Positions 25,195-35,104 of a stretch of 64,000 nt of DNA are shown one piece after another. The DNA is from Endozoicomonas sp965196975. Its GTDB lineage: Bacteria; Pseudomonadota; Gammaproteobacteria; Pseudomonadales; Endozoicomonadaceae. How positions within the stretch are numbered: position 1 is the stretch's first letter; each line of letters starts with the position of its first letter. The DNA lies in assembly GCF_965196975.1 (NCBI RefSeq), contig NZ_OZ239981.1, forward strand, positions 4,836,001-4,900,000, written 5' to 3'. Below the pieces are notes generated by a model, which was not told the DNA's origin, did not search any database, and worked only from the letters and a program-made list of their open reading frames with translations. A program made the position numbers and the translations under genes.

Positions 25195-25857
25195 ATGAAG
25201 TACAGGCACCGCTGGATCAGTGGCGACCGTATTGATCTTCCGGTAGGAAAGGTCGTTTGTGTTGGACGCAATTACGCGGCTCATATTCAGGAGCTGAATA
25301 ATCCACTGCCTGATGACCCAGTGCTGTTTATTAAGCCAAGCACAGCAATGGTAAATCTTGATCAGCCCATACAATTGCCCCGTAACCGTGGTGAAGTTCA
25401 TCATGAGACAGAGGTGAGTCTGTTGATTAAGGAGCCGCTGACCAATGCCAGTGAACATGAAGCCAATCAGGCTATCATGGCTATTGGTCTTGGTCTGGAT
25501 TTGACACTTCGTGAGCTACAGGCTCAGCAAAAGTCCAAAGGCCTGCCCTGGGAGGTAGCTAAAGCTTTTGATAACAGCTGTCCTCTATCTGGGTTTGTGG
25601 CAGTTGAGCATATTAAGAATACAGAAAATCTTGAGTTCGCCTTGTCAGTGAATGGAGAGCCTCGGCAGAAGGGGACAACTGAACATATGCTGACCTCAAT
25701 TCCTGGTCTATTAAGTTATATCAGCAGGCACTTCACCTTACTCCCGGGAGATATTGTACTGACGGGGACACCCGCTGGTGTTGGGCCGCTTGAGCCCGGT
25801 GATGAGCTGGAACTTTCTATGACTGGAACCTTTTCTACCCAAACCCGATGTATCTAA
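25195..25857 (+). CDS. Fumarylacetoacetate hydrolase-family protein
   Basis: A 220-residue FAH-fold enzyme similar in size to E. coli YcgM and human FAHD1. Features include VGRNYAAHIQE, VHHETEVSLLI (metal-binding Glu residues), AFDNSCPLSGF and the C-terminal DIVLTGTPAGVGPLEPGD. These enzymes cleave C-C bonds in acylpyruvates or decarboxylate oxaloacetate with Mg2+. Start ATG at 25195, 5 nt after GGGATG. Single gene, followed by the receiver-domain gene. Confidence 0.9.
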   Translation: MKYRHRWISGDRIDLPVGKVVCVGRNYAAHIQELNNPLPDDPVLFIKPSTAMVNLDQPIQLPRNRGEVHHETEVSLLIKEPLTNASEHEANQAIMAIGLGLDLTLRELQAQQKSKGLPWEVAKAFDNSCPLSGFVAVEHIKNTENLEFALSVNGEPRQKGTTEHMLTSIPGLLSYISRHFTLLPGDIVLTGTPAGVGPLEPGDELELSMTGTFSTQTRCI

Positions 25858-25965
25858 GGGGTCGGTGCAAAATTTAGCATTGGCAGCAAGCAGGCCCTAA
25901 AGTCCTGATGATTATTTCAGATATGAATATAGATAAGGTAACTCTGGAATTGAATTCTGGTGACT

Positions 25966-26364
25966 ATGTCCGGTACTGAACTCAACCTTTATATATTATT
26001 AGCAGAGGATAATCCGGTTAATCAGATGGTGACAGGCAAGCTTCTGGAGAAGCTCGGTTGCCACTATGCAGTGGTTGGCAATGGTGTTGAGTGCCTTGAA
26101 AGCCTCAAAAACGATCAATATGATCTGATTCTTATGGATTGTCTGATGCCGGAAATGGACGGCTATGAGACAACCCGGAAAATCAGGGCTTCCGGTGGTC
26201 ACTGTGCTGATATCCCAATCATTGCACTAACCGCCAAGGCGATGGCTGCCGATGAGCAGGCATGCCTGGATGCGGGAATGAACGACTATATTGATAAGCC
26301 GGTAAGTCTCGAACGGATGAAGAATATTCTTTCAGAGTGGGCAGAGAAGATCAGGGGCTCCTGA
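25966..26364 (+). CDS. Stand-alone response-regulator receiver protein
   Basis: About 132 residues forming just one CheY-like domain. The acidic pocket is in LLAEDNPVNQ, the phosphoacceptor Asp in DLILMDCLMPEMDGYE, the Thr in IIALTAKAM and the Lys in DYIDKPVS. The NPVNQM...KLLEKLG pattern is that of receivers found in hybrid histidine kinases. It has no output domain and no kinase next to it, so it probably works in a phosphorelay with distant partners. Start at ATG 25966 (GTG 25960 also possible). Confidence 0.88.
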   Translation: MSGTELNLYILLAEDNPVNQMVTGKLLEKLGCHYAVVGNGVECLESLKNDQYDLILMDCLMPEMDGYETTRKIRASGGHCADIPIIALTAKAMAADEQACLDAGMNDYIDKPVSLERMKNILSEWAEKIRGS

Positions 26365-26394
26365 CCTTCTTGCTTGTGGGCATATGTCTTTAAT

Positions 26395-26799
26395 TTAGAC
26401 ATTTCTGACCCGCTGGGTTCTTCCGCCGCGATCAATGGCAACAAATACCATAGTGGTTTCAGTCAGTTTCTCCCAACCATGATGGTTTTCTATCCAGCCC
26501 TCAACGACAACCTTGATTGATGTTTTTCCTATTTCGGTGATACGGGTAAAGAAACCGATTAAATCTCCGGTTTGAACTGGCCTAAGGAAATTCATACTGC
26601 CAATACTGACGGTCACCACTCTGGCACCATTGGAGGCTTTACGGGCGCAAACTTCACCTGCCTGGTCAAGATGCATGGCCACCCAGCCTGCGAATACATC
26701 CCCACTGCTATTAACGGAGCGATGGTCTGCCAGAACTTTCAGAGTCATCTCTCCCTGGGGGGTAGGAGCATTATCAAGGCTTTCACTGCTGGCACTCAT
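26395..26799 (-). CDS. Acyl-CoA thioesterase (hotdog fold, YciA-like)
   Basis: With the ATG at 26799 (GGAG ten bases before it) the product has 134 residues and shows the YciA/cytosolic acyl-CoA hydrolase pattern: NSSGDVFAGWVAMHLDQAGEVCA holds the catalytic Asp (pieces NSSGDVFAGWVAMHLDQAG, EVCA), followed by SMNFLRPVQTGDLI. Such enzymes hydrolyse acyl-CoA thioesters. A longer in-frame start at 26856 adds a basic leader unlikely to be translated. It is convergent with the receiver gene. Confidence 0.85.
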   Translation of the reverse strand: MSASSESLDNAPTPQGEMTLKVLADHRSVNSSGDVFAGWVAMHLDQAGEVCARKASNGARVVTVSIGSMNFLRPVQTGDLIGFFTRITEIGKTSIKVVVEGWIENHHGWEKLTETTMVFVAIDRGGRTQRVRNV

Positions 26800-26856
26800 G
26801 AGAGGGGTACTCCAAGCGTATTTTTTATTTTTGTATCTGAACAGGTATTTTTCCAA

Positions 26857-27193
26857 GCATTTTATCTCTTTTTTGATTCTATTTCATTTTTTTGATAGCG
26901 ATTAGTAATAATATATTCTTAATTAGAGAACCTGATTCATAACTATTGATGTGTCAAAGGTGGGTCCAGTCTGGCTTGTAGTATTTATTATGTGATTAGT
27001 TTCATTGCACAACTTTTGAGATGACTAATACTTTTATCTCCATAGGAAGTTTATTGGTTGTTTTGTAGTCAATATTGATAACTCATTAGTTAGAATTGCT
27101 TACAAGTTGTTGGATTTAGTAATTAAGTCTCATTGATGGATTTTACAGCTAGGCAATAATGCTCATGAGGTTGATAACAGTTTGGAGGCTGTT
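26857..27193. other. AT-rich gene-free region upstream of the split gene
   Basis: About 340 bp, strongly AT-rich, with no gene or RNA recognised. It should contain the promoter of the gene that starts at 27194; GGAGG at 27184-27188 is its ribosome site. Confidence 0.4.
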
Positions 27194-27259
27194 ATGAAAA
27201 CACAAGGAAGTGGTTTTAGAGCATCTATGAAGGATGCGGGAAAAAATGCAGGACAAAAG
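27194..27259 (+). pseudogene. 5' fragment (22 codons) of a gene split by ISKra4 copy B
   Basis: ATG at 27194 follows GGAGG (27184-27188) with 5-nt spacing and encodes MKTQGSGFRASMKDAGKNAG plus two residues before the IS. Removing the IS and one copy of the 8-bp duplication GACAAAAG joins it in frame to the codons at 28659, giving one 627-codon gene. Confidence 0.85.
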
Positions 27260-28650
27260 GGGTGCTCTCTCTGAATGATTGAAACAATAGTGCTCTATTT
27301 TCACAGCTACTATGGGAACACCACTCATAATAGTTAACTGTCATGCCCGCTTCTGTTATTTCCAGCTCTACCAAAAGCATCGTTTTGCAAATTGAAGTTT
27401 CTATAGATTCAGGCAACATGCTGAATCTTGAAGATAGTTTACAGCGTGCACTCAATGAAGCCGGGCAGCTTGGAACAAAAGAGTTATTGGGGCTATTTGA
27501 ATCACCCAATAAAGAACCTATCGTCGTTAATCAGCAGAAGTGGAACTACAAAGGAAAGGTTCTTAAGCACTATGAAACCTTATACGGTCGTATACCTTTG
27601 GAGCGCTCCGTATATCAGGGTGTCAGAGGTGGCAGTACTCTGGCAGCACTTGATCTTCGTGCCGGTATTATTGGTTCAGCTACCCCCAAATTTGCCAAGT
27701 CTATCGCCTGGAAATACAGCCAGATGCCAGCGCCTGCGGTAAAAGAAGATTTTGAGACCAACCATCAAAGGACGCTTTCAAATTCTTATATCAAGCATTT
27801 ATCGGACAGAGTAGGTGCATTAATTGAAGACCAGCAAGACACTCACTACCACCTTCCTCCACTAAAAGAGCCTGTTGAAACAATAGCCATTGGTCTGGAT
27901 GGAACCTGCATGCTGCTTTGTGAAGAAGGCTGGAGGGAAGCCATGTGTGGGACATTGAGCCTATATTCTGCAGATGGAGACAGGCTCCACACGATATATA
28001 CAGCCAGTTCGCCAGAGTATGGTAAACAAAGCTTTATGAGCAAGCTCGACGAGGAGATTGCAGATCTAAAACGACTCTACCCAAATGCCACATACATCGG
28101 GGTAGCTGACGGGGCTAGAGAAAACTGGAGTTATTTGAAACAACATACCTCTGGGCAGATACTCGATTTTTATCATGCATCTGAATATTTAGCTGGAGCA
28201 GCGGAAGCACTGTTTCCAACCAGTAAGGCGAAGCGACACCAGTGGCTTGAAGACAGGCTACATAGTTTGAAAAACAAGCGTGGAGCAGCCAAAAAAATCC
28301 TTCAGGAAATTGAATCAGCCGAGCTCCCGAAAAAGACAATCGCACTGACAGAGAAGCGCTACAAAGCTGTGAGCTATTTTACAAACAATCACCAGTTAAT
28401 GAATTATCATCAGGCGCTTAAACGCCATTGGCCAATAGGTTCAGGAGTTACTGAAGCGGCTTGTAAGACTCTGGTAAAGCAACGATTATGTGGTTCTGGA
28501 ATGAGGTGGAAAGCAACAGGAGCGGAAGTGCTTTTGACAACAAGAGCACTGATCCAGAGTAAGGGGCGCTGGGAACAACTTTGGTCTGAGTTCATGACTG
28601 GAAAGGTTGAAGCTAACCTATGAGTCAGTTATCAAATTGAGAGAGCACCC
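27260..28650 (+). mobile_element. ISKra4-type insertion sequence, copy B
   Basis: 1391 bp with GGGTGCTCTCTC ends, flanked by the 8-bp target duplication GACAAAAG at 27252-27259 and 28651-28658. A clean simple insertion into codon 22 of a long open reading frame. Confidence 0.95.
27343..28623 (+). CDS. ISKra4-type transposase (copy B)
   Basis: 426 residues, the same protein as in copy A; intact. Transcribed in the same direction as the gene it interrupts. Confidence 0.9.
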   Translation: MPASVISSSTKSIVLQIEVSIDSGNMLNLEDSLQRALNEAGQLGTKELLGLFESPNKEPIVVNQQKWNYKGKVLKHYETLYGRIPLERSVYQGVRGGSTLAALDLRAGIIGSATPKFAKSIAWKYSQMPAPAVKEDFETNHQRTLSNSYIKHLSDRVGALIEDQQDTHYHLPPLKEPVETIAIGLDGTCMLLCEEGWREAMCGTLSLYSADGDRLHTIYTASSPEYGKQSFMSKLDEEIADLKRLYPNATYIGVADGARENWSYLKQHTSGQILDFYHASEYLAGAAEALFPTSKAKRHQWLEDRLHSLKNKRGAAKKILQEIESAELPKKTIALTEKRYKAVSYFTNNHQLMNYHQALKRHWPIGSGVTEAACKTLVKQRLCGSGMRWKATGAEVLLTTRALIQSKGRWEQLWSEFMTGKVEANL

Positions 28651-28658
28651 GACAAAAG

Positions 28659-30476
28659 GTCCAAGAAATTAAAAAAGCACTTGAGCGAGTCTTTTCTTTC
28701 AGAAAGTGTCAGGAAGTGGATGCTAAGGATTTGGGTAAATATATTGAGCCCGATGGTCAGCTGACCAGTGCTGAAGAGTCTGGTGATGAAGCCATAGATT
28801 CAAGAATGGTTGCTTCAGATAAAAAAATTAACGGCCAGAAAGAATTCAGAGATAATAGTCAAAGAATTAGCTCAAAAGATTCCGGTTTTTCTGAGACTTT
28901 GGACAGCATCATTGAAGGTGATGATGAAGTATTTGTAACTCAAACAGTGGAAAGTAGACCTCAATCAGGGCTGGATAATGAAAACAGCAAAAGTGCGGCC
29001 ACTTCTACCAGTTCATTTAGTGATGATACAAGGTTTGGTTCCTATTCTGAGTTAAGATCTACCAGTAGTGATGATTTATTTGCAGCAGTTGAGATAGAGG
29101 ATCTTGAGTTAGATATGATGGAGGCAGTGGATCAACCCCCACTAGCTAAAGCACCACTTGCAACATTTGATGATGAATTAGAAGCATTCTCTGATGATAA
29201 TCTACAATCGCAAGATTCCAGTCAAGTCAAATCAAGTCCGACATCATGCTCTGAAGAAATGAGTGAAGAGGAAAAGATCCAGCGTCAGCTGGTGCAAATA
29301 TTTGCCTTTCGTGCCGCCTTAAGTGAAGGTGAGCCTAAAAGGTTTCGTGAAGTAAACCCGTTTAAAAATGGCGAAATTAATCCTGAATTTGTGTTAAGAG
29401 CTGTCACGGATGAACAGTCCTTTGTCAGGCTGTCTGATCCTTATAATTTGATCAGAGATGCCAATATGGATTTTGAACAGGTTCCAGAAGTAATGAAACT
29501 GGCTCTGGGTGAGGAAAGGTTTCAAACTCTGAGAGGAGAGGCTCAGCGAGATGCAATCTGGCCTGTTGTTGCTAAAGGCTTCTGGCAGTTTTTAGATGAT
29601 TGTGAGTCTTCGGAAAAAAAGGTTCAGCTGATGCCAGAATTCAAGGCATGTGAGCAGTCCTTTCCATTGGCGTTGACGAGAGCCGTTGCAAAATTCAATC
29701 TGGAATTTGGTCTTGCTGAAAAGGAGTTCCAGAAATACTATCTTAATAGCACCCTTACTGATGAAGAAAGAGCAGAAGTTCATCGAATTTTGCAATCCGT
29801 TAATAATCTTCAGGCTCAATTCTCTGAGTTATATAATCTTTGTGGTCACCTTCCTGATGCTGTTGTAACGTCAATATTAGGTGAAGTTGTACTAGGCGAC
29901 GAGGGTGATAAAAAAAGTAAAAAAGTAGCAGGCATTCAAAAAGGGATTATAAAGCTTTTTAAAGTGGTGAAGAGAAAAGAGGAGGAAATGCTGAAGAAAG
30001 ACCCACTGGCTCTCTATAAAAAATTATTGCTTCAGATTGTTAGAAGCGTAAAGTTGGAAAAATCTGTCACTAATCCCAATGGGGAAGTGATTCCATCAGC
30101 TTATCAGGCATTAGTCTCAGATTGTCAAAGGGATAACTTCAGATCTTTTTATCAACAAATCCTGAACGATTTATATTCTCAGATGGATCCACTTTTAGGT
30201 GAAATTTCATTGGACGGACTTCATCAAATTTATGACACCACATTTGATTGTATTTGGCAGGAAATTGAATCCGATTTGCCGATAAATAATCGATCAAATG
30301 GAAGAGGTCAGTCTTTCAGGTTTAAATCAAGAAAGCATAAGGCCGAAAAGGAAAAGCAGAAGATGAGAGAAATGGCTCAGGCAGAGTTCTCTATTCTTGC
30401 TGCGACCATGGCTACTGAAATAGCTTATAAGCAAGTCAACAAGCAAAATCAGTTGAGAAGACTGGGAGGTGGGTAG
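28659..30476 (+). pseudogene. Main part of an unknown 627-codon gene split by ISKra4 copy B; effector-like
   Basis: The frame continues from the IS edge (VQEIKKALERVFSFRKCQE...) to TAG at 30474-30476; a GTG at 28716 could reinitiate a 586-residue product. The first ~170 residues are acidic, Ser-rich and probably disordered (e.g. SATSTSSFSDDTRFG). From about residue 200 it is helical (LVQIFAFRAALSEG; ALTRAVAKFNLEFGLAEKEF). The layout resembles Ras-GAP-like or other all-helical modules, but no match is claimed. The end is basic (FKSRKHKAEKEKQKMREM). No signal peptide. Its length, disorder and Ser-rich start fit a type III/IV effector candidate, by inference only. Confidence 0.7.
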
Positions 30477-30505
30477 GGCTGTTATAATATGTTGAGCTAC
30501 CTTTG

Positions 30506-30542
30506 AATATAAATACGCCCCGCATCGGGGCGTATTTATATT
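30506..30542. terminator. Strong bidirectional terminator
   Basis: A perfect 17-bp stem (30506-30522 with 30526-30542, core TACGCCCCG / CGGGGCGTA) with a 3-nt loop and A/T-rich outer arms lies between convergent genes ending at 30476 and 30559. The outer A/T pairs serve as U-tracts in either direction. Confidence 0.85.
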
Positions 30543-30558
30543 CTGAATTTAGGAGCAA

Positions 30559-32028
30559 CTATTTCTCAAAATAATCCTGAACCATCCGGTCCAGCAGCCT
30601 CACACCAAATGCAGTAGCGCCTTTTGGTTTTGTTGGAAATGCTTCATCTGTCCATGCGGTACCGGCAATATCCATATGAACCCATGGCGTATCATTCTCA
30701 ATAAAATTATGCAGAAACTGTGCAGCAACACCTGAGCCACCCAGTCTCGGTTTATTGCCGTTATTGCGCATATCGGCAATATCACTGCTCAGTCGTTTAC
30801 TGAAGTAACTGCCCATGGGCATTCGCCAGACAGGTTCTGATACCTCATCTCCAGCCGTGGCTACCTTCGCAACCAGCTCATCATTGTTGGAAAAGACACC
30901 CGCAATTTCTTCACCCAGGGCGATGGCAATGGCACTGGTTAAGGTAGCGAGGTCAATCATGGCTTTTGGTTTTAGATGACGCTGGGTATAAGTAAGGGCA
31001 TCACACAATACCAGACGACCTTCCGCATCGGTGTTCATTACTTCTACCGTCTGCCCAGACATGGTTTTTACGACATCGCTTGGGCGTTGAGCTTTGCTGT
31101 CCGGCATATTTTCTACCAGACCTAGAACCCCCACTGCATTGACCTTGGCCTTGCGCTTGGCCAGAGCAATCATCAAACCGGTAACGGTCGCTGCACCACC
31201 CATATCCTGCTTCATGGTTTCCATGGTCGCGGAGGCTTTCAGGGACAGGCCACCGGTATCAAAGGTGACACCTTTACCGATAAAGGCAATAGGTGCTTCA
31301 CGGCTACCGGCACCGTTATGTTTCAGGATCACCAGCTGGCTCTCTTTATCGGATCCCTGACCGACACCCAGAAGGGCGCCCATGCCCAGTTCCCTCATGG
31401 CTTCTTCACCGAGTATCTCCACCTCGAGCCCTTCGGAGGTCAGAGACCTGCAAAAATGAGCGTAGGTTTCCGGATCCATAACATTTGCGGGCTCCCAGAT
31501 CAGATCCCGGGTAATGTAAACGCCTTCGGCAACAGCAAGCAGAGGGCGGAAACATTTTTCAGCCTGTTCCGGCTTCTCTGACCCCATGATCATTTCGGTG
31601 AGAGCAGAAGGTGATTGCTCTTTGGTTCGATACTTGTCAAAGCGGTATCCTCCCAGCATCGCACCATAAGCAAAGTGGGCTGCTTGCTTATCACTATCCA
31701 GCAGAATGGTCGCTGCATTGATGGAGAGGTTGGCCGCTTTCACCGCAAAAAGGCCGCCCGCATTTTCAGTGGCAAGAAGTGATGGGTTATTTTTATCGCC
31801 CAGACCAAACAGGATGATACGCTCCAGCTCTGTGTTGGCTGGTGCGATCATATTCAGCAACTGTTCTGCGTCTCCGTTGAAACGATCGGCTTTCAGAGCT
31901 CGGCTGATGGATCCATTGCTGAGTCTATCCAGCTCCTTTGCTGCCGAGGACAGTTCTCCCCCGGCGTAAATACCTGCTGCAACGGTTCCACTGGCAGGGA
32001 TAGTCGGGTCAGTAAATGAAATGTGCAT
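30559..32028 (-). CDS. pepA: Leucyl aminopeptidase (cytosol aminopeptidase)
   Basis: A M17-family peptidase of 489 residues, using the ATG at 32028 with AGGTG six bases upstream (GTG 32035-32037 adds three codons). The family signature NTDAEGRL lies near residue 328. The metal ligands are in GKGVTFDTGG (Lys and Asp) and KQDMGGAA. It is a hexameric enzyme with two Zn/Mn ions that removes N-terminal residues from peptides. Fits the adjacent oligopeptide importer on the same strand. Confidence 0.96.
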   Translation of the reverse strand: MHISFTDPTIPASGTVAAGIYAGGELSSAAKELDRLSNGSISRALKADRFNGDAEQLLNMIAPANTELERIILFGLGDKNNPSLLATENAGGLFAVKAANLSINAATILLDSDKQAAHFAYGAMLGGYRFDKYRTKEQSPSALTEMIMGSEKPEQAEKCFRPLLAVAEGVYITRDLIWEPANVMDPETYAHFCRSLTSEGLEVEILGEEAMRELGMGALLGVGQGSDKESQLVILKHNGAGSREAPIAFIGKGVTFDTGGLSLKASATMETMKQDMGGAATVTGLMIALAKRKAKVNAVGVLGLVENMPDSKAQRPSDVVKTMSGQTVEVMNTDAEGRLVLCDALTYTQRHLKPKAMIDLATLTSAIAIALGEEIAGVFSNNDELVAKVATAGDEVSEPVWRMPMGSYFSKRLSSDIADMRNNGNKPRLGGSGVAAQFLHNFIENDTPWVHMDIAGTAWTDEAFPTKPKGATAFGVRLLDRMVQDYFEK

Positions 32029-32152
32029 GAATGACACCTGTAAATGTAATATTGCCGGATCACTCCAGCTTGTTATTTCCCCCAGAGACCGTCGGCACTG
32101 TTTGATAAAGAGTTGAAACGTAGCGCTTGTCTGTCTCTGTGGTTCAAAGTCA

Positions 32153-33163
32153 TCAATCGAGAGAGTTAATCTCAGCCTGCTTATGGCAGGCTACCTGATG
32201 GTTACCCTTTGCTGTTGGTTCATTCAGTGTTGTTAATGGTGGCTTTTCCTGCTCACACTGATGGTCTGCATACAAGCAGCGTGTTCTGAAGACACAGCCA
32301 GACGGCGGATTGATAGGCGACGGTAGGTCACCCTTAAGTACAATCCGTTTTTTATGGGCTTCCTTGTCTGGGTCAGGCACTGGCACTGCCGAAATCAGCG
32401 CCTGGGTATAAGGGTGGCGGGGAGCGTTATAAAGCGCGTCTTTCTCAGCCAGCTCCATGACATTGCCAAGGTAGAGAACCATGACCCGATGGCTGATATG
32501 TCTCACGATCGAAAGGTCATGGCTGATGAACAACAGAGAAAGACCGAATTTCTCCTGGAGCTCGCCCAGCAGATTGATGATCTGTGCCTGAATGGAGACA
32601 TCAAGAGCGGATACAGGCTCATCACAGACAATGATTTTTGGCTGCAGGATCATTGCCCGGGCAATGCCGATACGCTGACATTGTCCACCGGAAAACTCAT
32701 GGGGATACCGGTTGATCATTCTTGGCAAAAGGCCAACGATATCCATCATCTCTCTGACCCGGGTTTTCACCTGATCTTTTGGGATCTGCGGGTTATGGGT
32801 GACCAGGGGCTCTGCGATAATTTCACCAATGGTCATACGGGGATCCAGACTGGCCAGAGGATCCTGAAAGATGATCTGCATCTCACTGCGCAGTGGCCTC
32901 ATAGCCTTGACCGGGTACCCCGTGATGTTTTCCCCCATCCAGACCACCTGGCCTTCTGTGTTGTGCAACAGCTGCAGCACAGCACGACCCAGGGTGGATT
33001 TACCACAGCCGGACTCTCCTACCACCGAAAGCGTTTCTCCCTCATGCAGTTCGAAACTGACGCCATCGACTGCTTTCAGTGTTGCCTTCTTTGAGAAGAA
33101 GGTGCCTACGTCTACCGGGAAGTGCACCTTGAGGTCATCTACCTTGAGAATGGGCTCGCTCAT
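32153..33163 (-). CDS. oppF: Oligopeptide ABC transporter ATP-binding protein OppF
   Basis: A 336-residue ABC ATPase with Walker A GESGCGKSTLG, signature FSGGQCQRIGIARAM, Walker B IIVCDEPVSALD and the H-loop ISHDLSIV. The C-terminal extension includes the Opp/Dpp-type Cys-rich region (GCVFRTRCLYADHQCEQEKP) that can bind an Fe-S cluster. It forms the ATPase pair with OppD. The ATG overlaps the oppD stop by 4 bp. Confidence 0.95.
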   Translation of the reverse strand: MSEPILKVDDLKVHFPVDVGTFFSKKATLKAVDGVSFELHEGETLSVVGESGCGKSTLGRAVLQLLHNTEGQVVWMGENITGYPVKAMRPLRSEMQIIFQDPLASLDPRMTIGEIIAEPLVTHNPQIPKDQVKTRVREMMDIVGLLPRMINRYPHEFSGGQCQRIGIARAMILQPKIIVCDEPVSALDVSIQAQIINLLGELQEKFGLSLLFISHDLSIVRHISHRVMVLYLGNVMELAEKDALYNAPRHPYTQALISAVPVPDPDKEAHKKRIVLKGDLPSPINPPSGCVFRTRCLYADHQCEQEKPPLTTLNEPTAKGNHQVACHKQAEINSLD

Positions 33164-34173
33164 AGTGCCACCTCCCTGTTCACAGTCTCTTCCTGGTTAA
33201 GCTCAGTGATCTCAGTCACTCTGTGGCAGGCGACACTGCGTTCACTGGCAAATGTGATGGCGCCTGGCTGCTCTCTACGACACTGGTCACTGGCAAGCTG
33301 GCAGCGTGGCTGGAAAGCGCAGCCACTGGGCAGAGCCTGAAGATTGGGAGGCTGGCCCGGTATGGCATAGAGGTCTTCACTGTGGTCACCATCAATCCTG
33401 GGCATGGATTGGAGCAGCCCCTGGGTGTAAGGGTGTCTGGCATCATTGAAGATTTCATGAACAGTTCCGGTTTCGACTACCCGCCCGCCATACATGACCA
33501 TGACCTGATCACACATACCGGCAATAACCCCCAGGTCGTGGGTAATCATGACAATGGACATGCCCATCTCTTCTTTCAGGTTATGGAGCAGATCCAGAAT
33601 CTGAGCCTGAATCGTCACATCCAGTGCTGTTGTGGGTTCATCCGCAATCAGCAGGTCGGGTTCACAGAGCAGGGCAATGGCTATCATGACCCGCTGGCGC
33701 ATACCTCCGGAAAACTCATGGGGATACATGTGTACCCGCTTTCGCGCCTCGGGAATGCCCACCAGCTCAAGCATGCGGATTGAGCGTTCAAGGGCTTCTT
33801 TCTTGCCCATGCTGCGATGCTCAATCAATACTTCCGTCATTTGTCGTGAAACTTTCAGATAAGGATTCAATGAAGTCATCGGATCCTGAAAGATCATGGA
33901 CAGTGATACACCTCGAACCTTGTTCAATTCTGCTACTGGAAGTTCCAGCAGGTTCTGCCCTTTAAAGATGGCCTGTCCGGAGGTTCTGCCATTCTTTGCC
34001 AGTAGCCCCATGATGGCCATGAATATCTGGGTTTTTCCTGAACCGGACTCACCAACGACTCCGAGGCTCTGCCCCTTTTTCAGTGTGAAGTTGATGTTAT
34101 TTGCGGCAGAAACTTCACCTTCCGGGGTATCAAAGCGGGTATTCAGGTTTTGTACGTCAAGAATGATGCTCAT
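33160..34173 (-). CDS. oppD: Oligopeptide ABC transporter ATP-binding protein OppD
   Basis: ATG at 34173 (MSIILDVQNLN) is chosen; the longer frame to 34305 would overlap oppC with a non-conserved leader. The 337-residue ATPase shows Walker A GESGSGKTQIF, signature FSGGMRQRVMIAIAL, Walker B LLIADEPTTALD and the Cys-rich C-terminal region (GCAFQPRCQLASDQC). It starts 4 nt after the oppC stop. Works with OppF beneath the OppBC channel. Confidence 0.95.
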   Translation of the reverse strand: MSIILDVQNLNTRFDTPEGEVSAANNINFTLKKGQSLGVVGESGSGKTQIFMAIMGLLAKNGRTSGQAIFKGQNLLELPVAELNKVRGVSLSMIFQDPMTSLNPYLKVSRQMTEVLIEHRSMGKKEALERSIRMLELVGIPEARKRVHMYPHEFSGGMRQRVMIAIALLCEPDLLIADEPTTALDVTIQAQILDLLHNLKEEMGMSIVMITHDLGVIAGMCDQVMVMYGGRVVETGTVHEIFNDARHPYTQGLLQSMPRIDGDHSEDLYAIPGQPPNLQALPSGCAFQPRCQLASDQCRREQPGAITFASERSVACHRVTEITELNQEETVNREVAL

Positions 34174-34177
34174 GGTG

Positions 34178-35104
34178 TTATCGATCCTTGGGGTCCAGTG
34201 CATCACGCAGACCGTCGCCAATAAAGTTAAAACAGAACAGGGTGACTGCCAGGAACGTAGCAGGAAAAGCCAGCATCCAGGGAGCGCTTTCCATGACTTT
34301 GGCACCTTCTGAAATCAATACGCCCCAGCTGGTCAGAGGCTCCTGAACACCAAGTCCGAGAAAAGAGAGAAAACTTTCTGTGAGAATGACCTGTGGAATG
34401 GTCAGGGTCATATAGACGATAACGGGGCCGAGGATATTAGGGACAATATGACGGAAGATGATTCTGGCCGTTGAGACACCGCTGGCGTGTGCTGCCTCAA
34501 TAAACTCCTTTTTCTTGATGGCCATGGTCTGCCCGCGAACGATGCGGGCCATCGTAAGCCACTCAACCGCACCTAATGCCACAAAGATCAGAAAAATGTG
34601 TCGACCGAAAATAACCATTAAAATGATCACGAAAAACATAAAGGGCAGCGAGTAGAGAATATCCACAAACCGCATCATCAGGTTGTCGACCCGGCCTCCC
34701 ATATAGCCGGCAAAGGCACCATAGGTGACCCCGATAATCAGTGATACCGTTGTAGCGACGAGTCCGACCATCAGGGAGACTCTGGCGCCATAAAGGGTAC
34801 GGACGAACAGGTCCCGGCCATTTTCATCGGTACCAAACCAGAAACCTTCCGCAACGTTGGGAGCAACCTGAATAAAGTCCCAGTACACCTCATCAAATGG
34901 GTGAGAGGAAAGCCAGGGGGCGAAAATTGCCATCAGAGTAATCATGGCAAGAATCACCATGGAGACAACCGCGGCCTTATTGCGCATCAGTCGGATACGG
35001 GCATCCTGCCAGAGTGAACGGCCAGCGACTTCTTCCATGTCCACGTCTTGCTGCTGGTCGAGAACCGCCGCCATTCTGTCATTGGGCTTGGCTAAAAGAC
35101 TCAT
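34178..35104 (-). CDS. oppC: Oligopeptide ABC transporter permease OppC
   Basis: A 308-residue inner-membrane permease with an OppC N-terminal segment (a single TM near residue 40-60) and a five-segment permease core. The EAA loop reads EFIEAAHASGVSTARIIFRHIVPN (pieces EFIEAAHASGVS, TARIIFRHIVPN). A 4-bp overlap with oppB shows coupled translation. Confidence 0.95.
   Translation of the reverse strand: MSLLAKPNDRMAAVLDQQQDVDMEEVAGRSLWQDARIRLMRNKAAVVSMVILAMITLMAIFAPWLSSHPFDEVYWDFIQVAPNVAEGFWFGTDENGRDLFVRTLYGARVSLMVGLVATTVSLIIGVTYGAFAGYMGGRVDNLMMRFVDILYSLPFMFFVIILMVIFGRHIFLIFVALGAVEWLTMARIVRGQTMAIKKKEFIEAAHASGVSTARIIFRHIVPNILGPVIVYMTLTIPQVILTESFLSFLGLGVQEPLTSWGVLISEGAKVMESAPWMLAFPATFLAVTLFCFNFIGDGLRDALDPKDR

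Noticed and set aside
33322..33328. GCCACTG, the core of the adenosylcobalamin riboswitch
   Set aside because: It lies inside the oppD coding sequence with no surrounding riboswitch structure; no such element was seen near the eut genes.
34174..34305. 44-residue N-terminal extension of OppD
   Set aside because: It overlaps oppC, is non-conserved in character, and a standard start exists at 34173.
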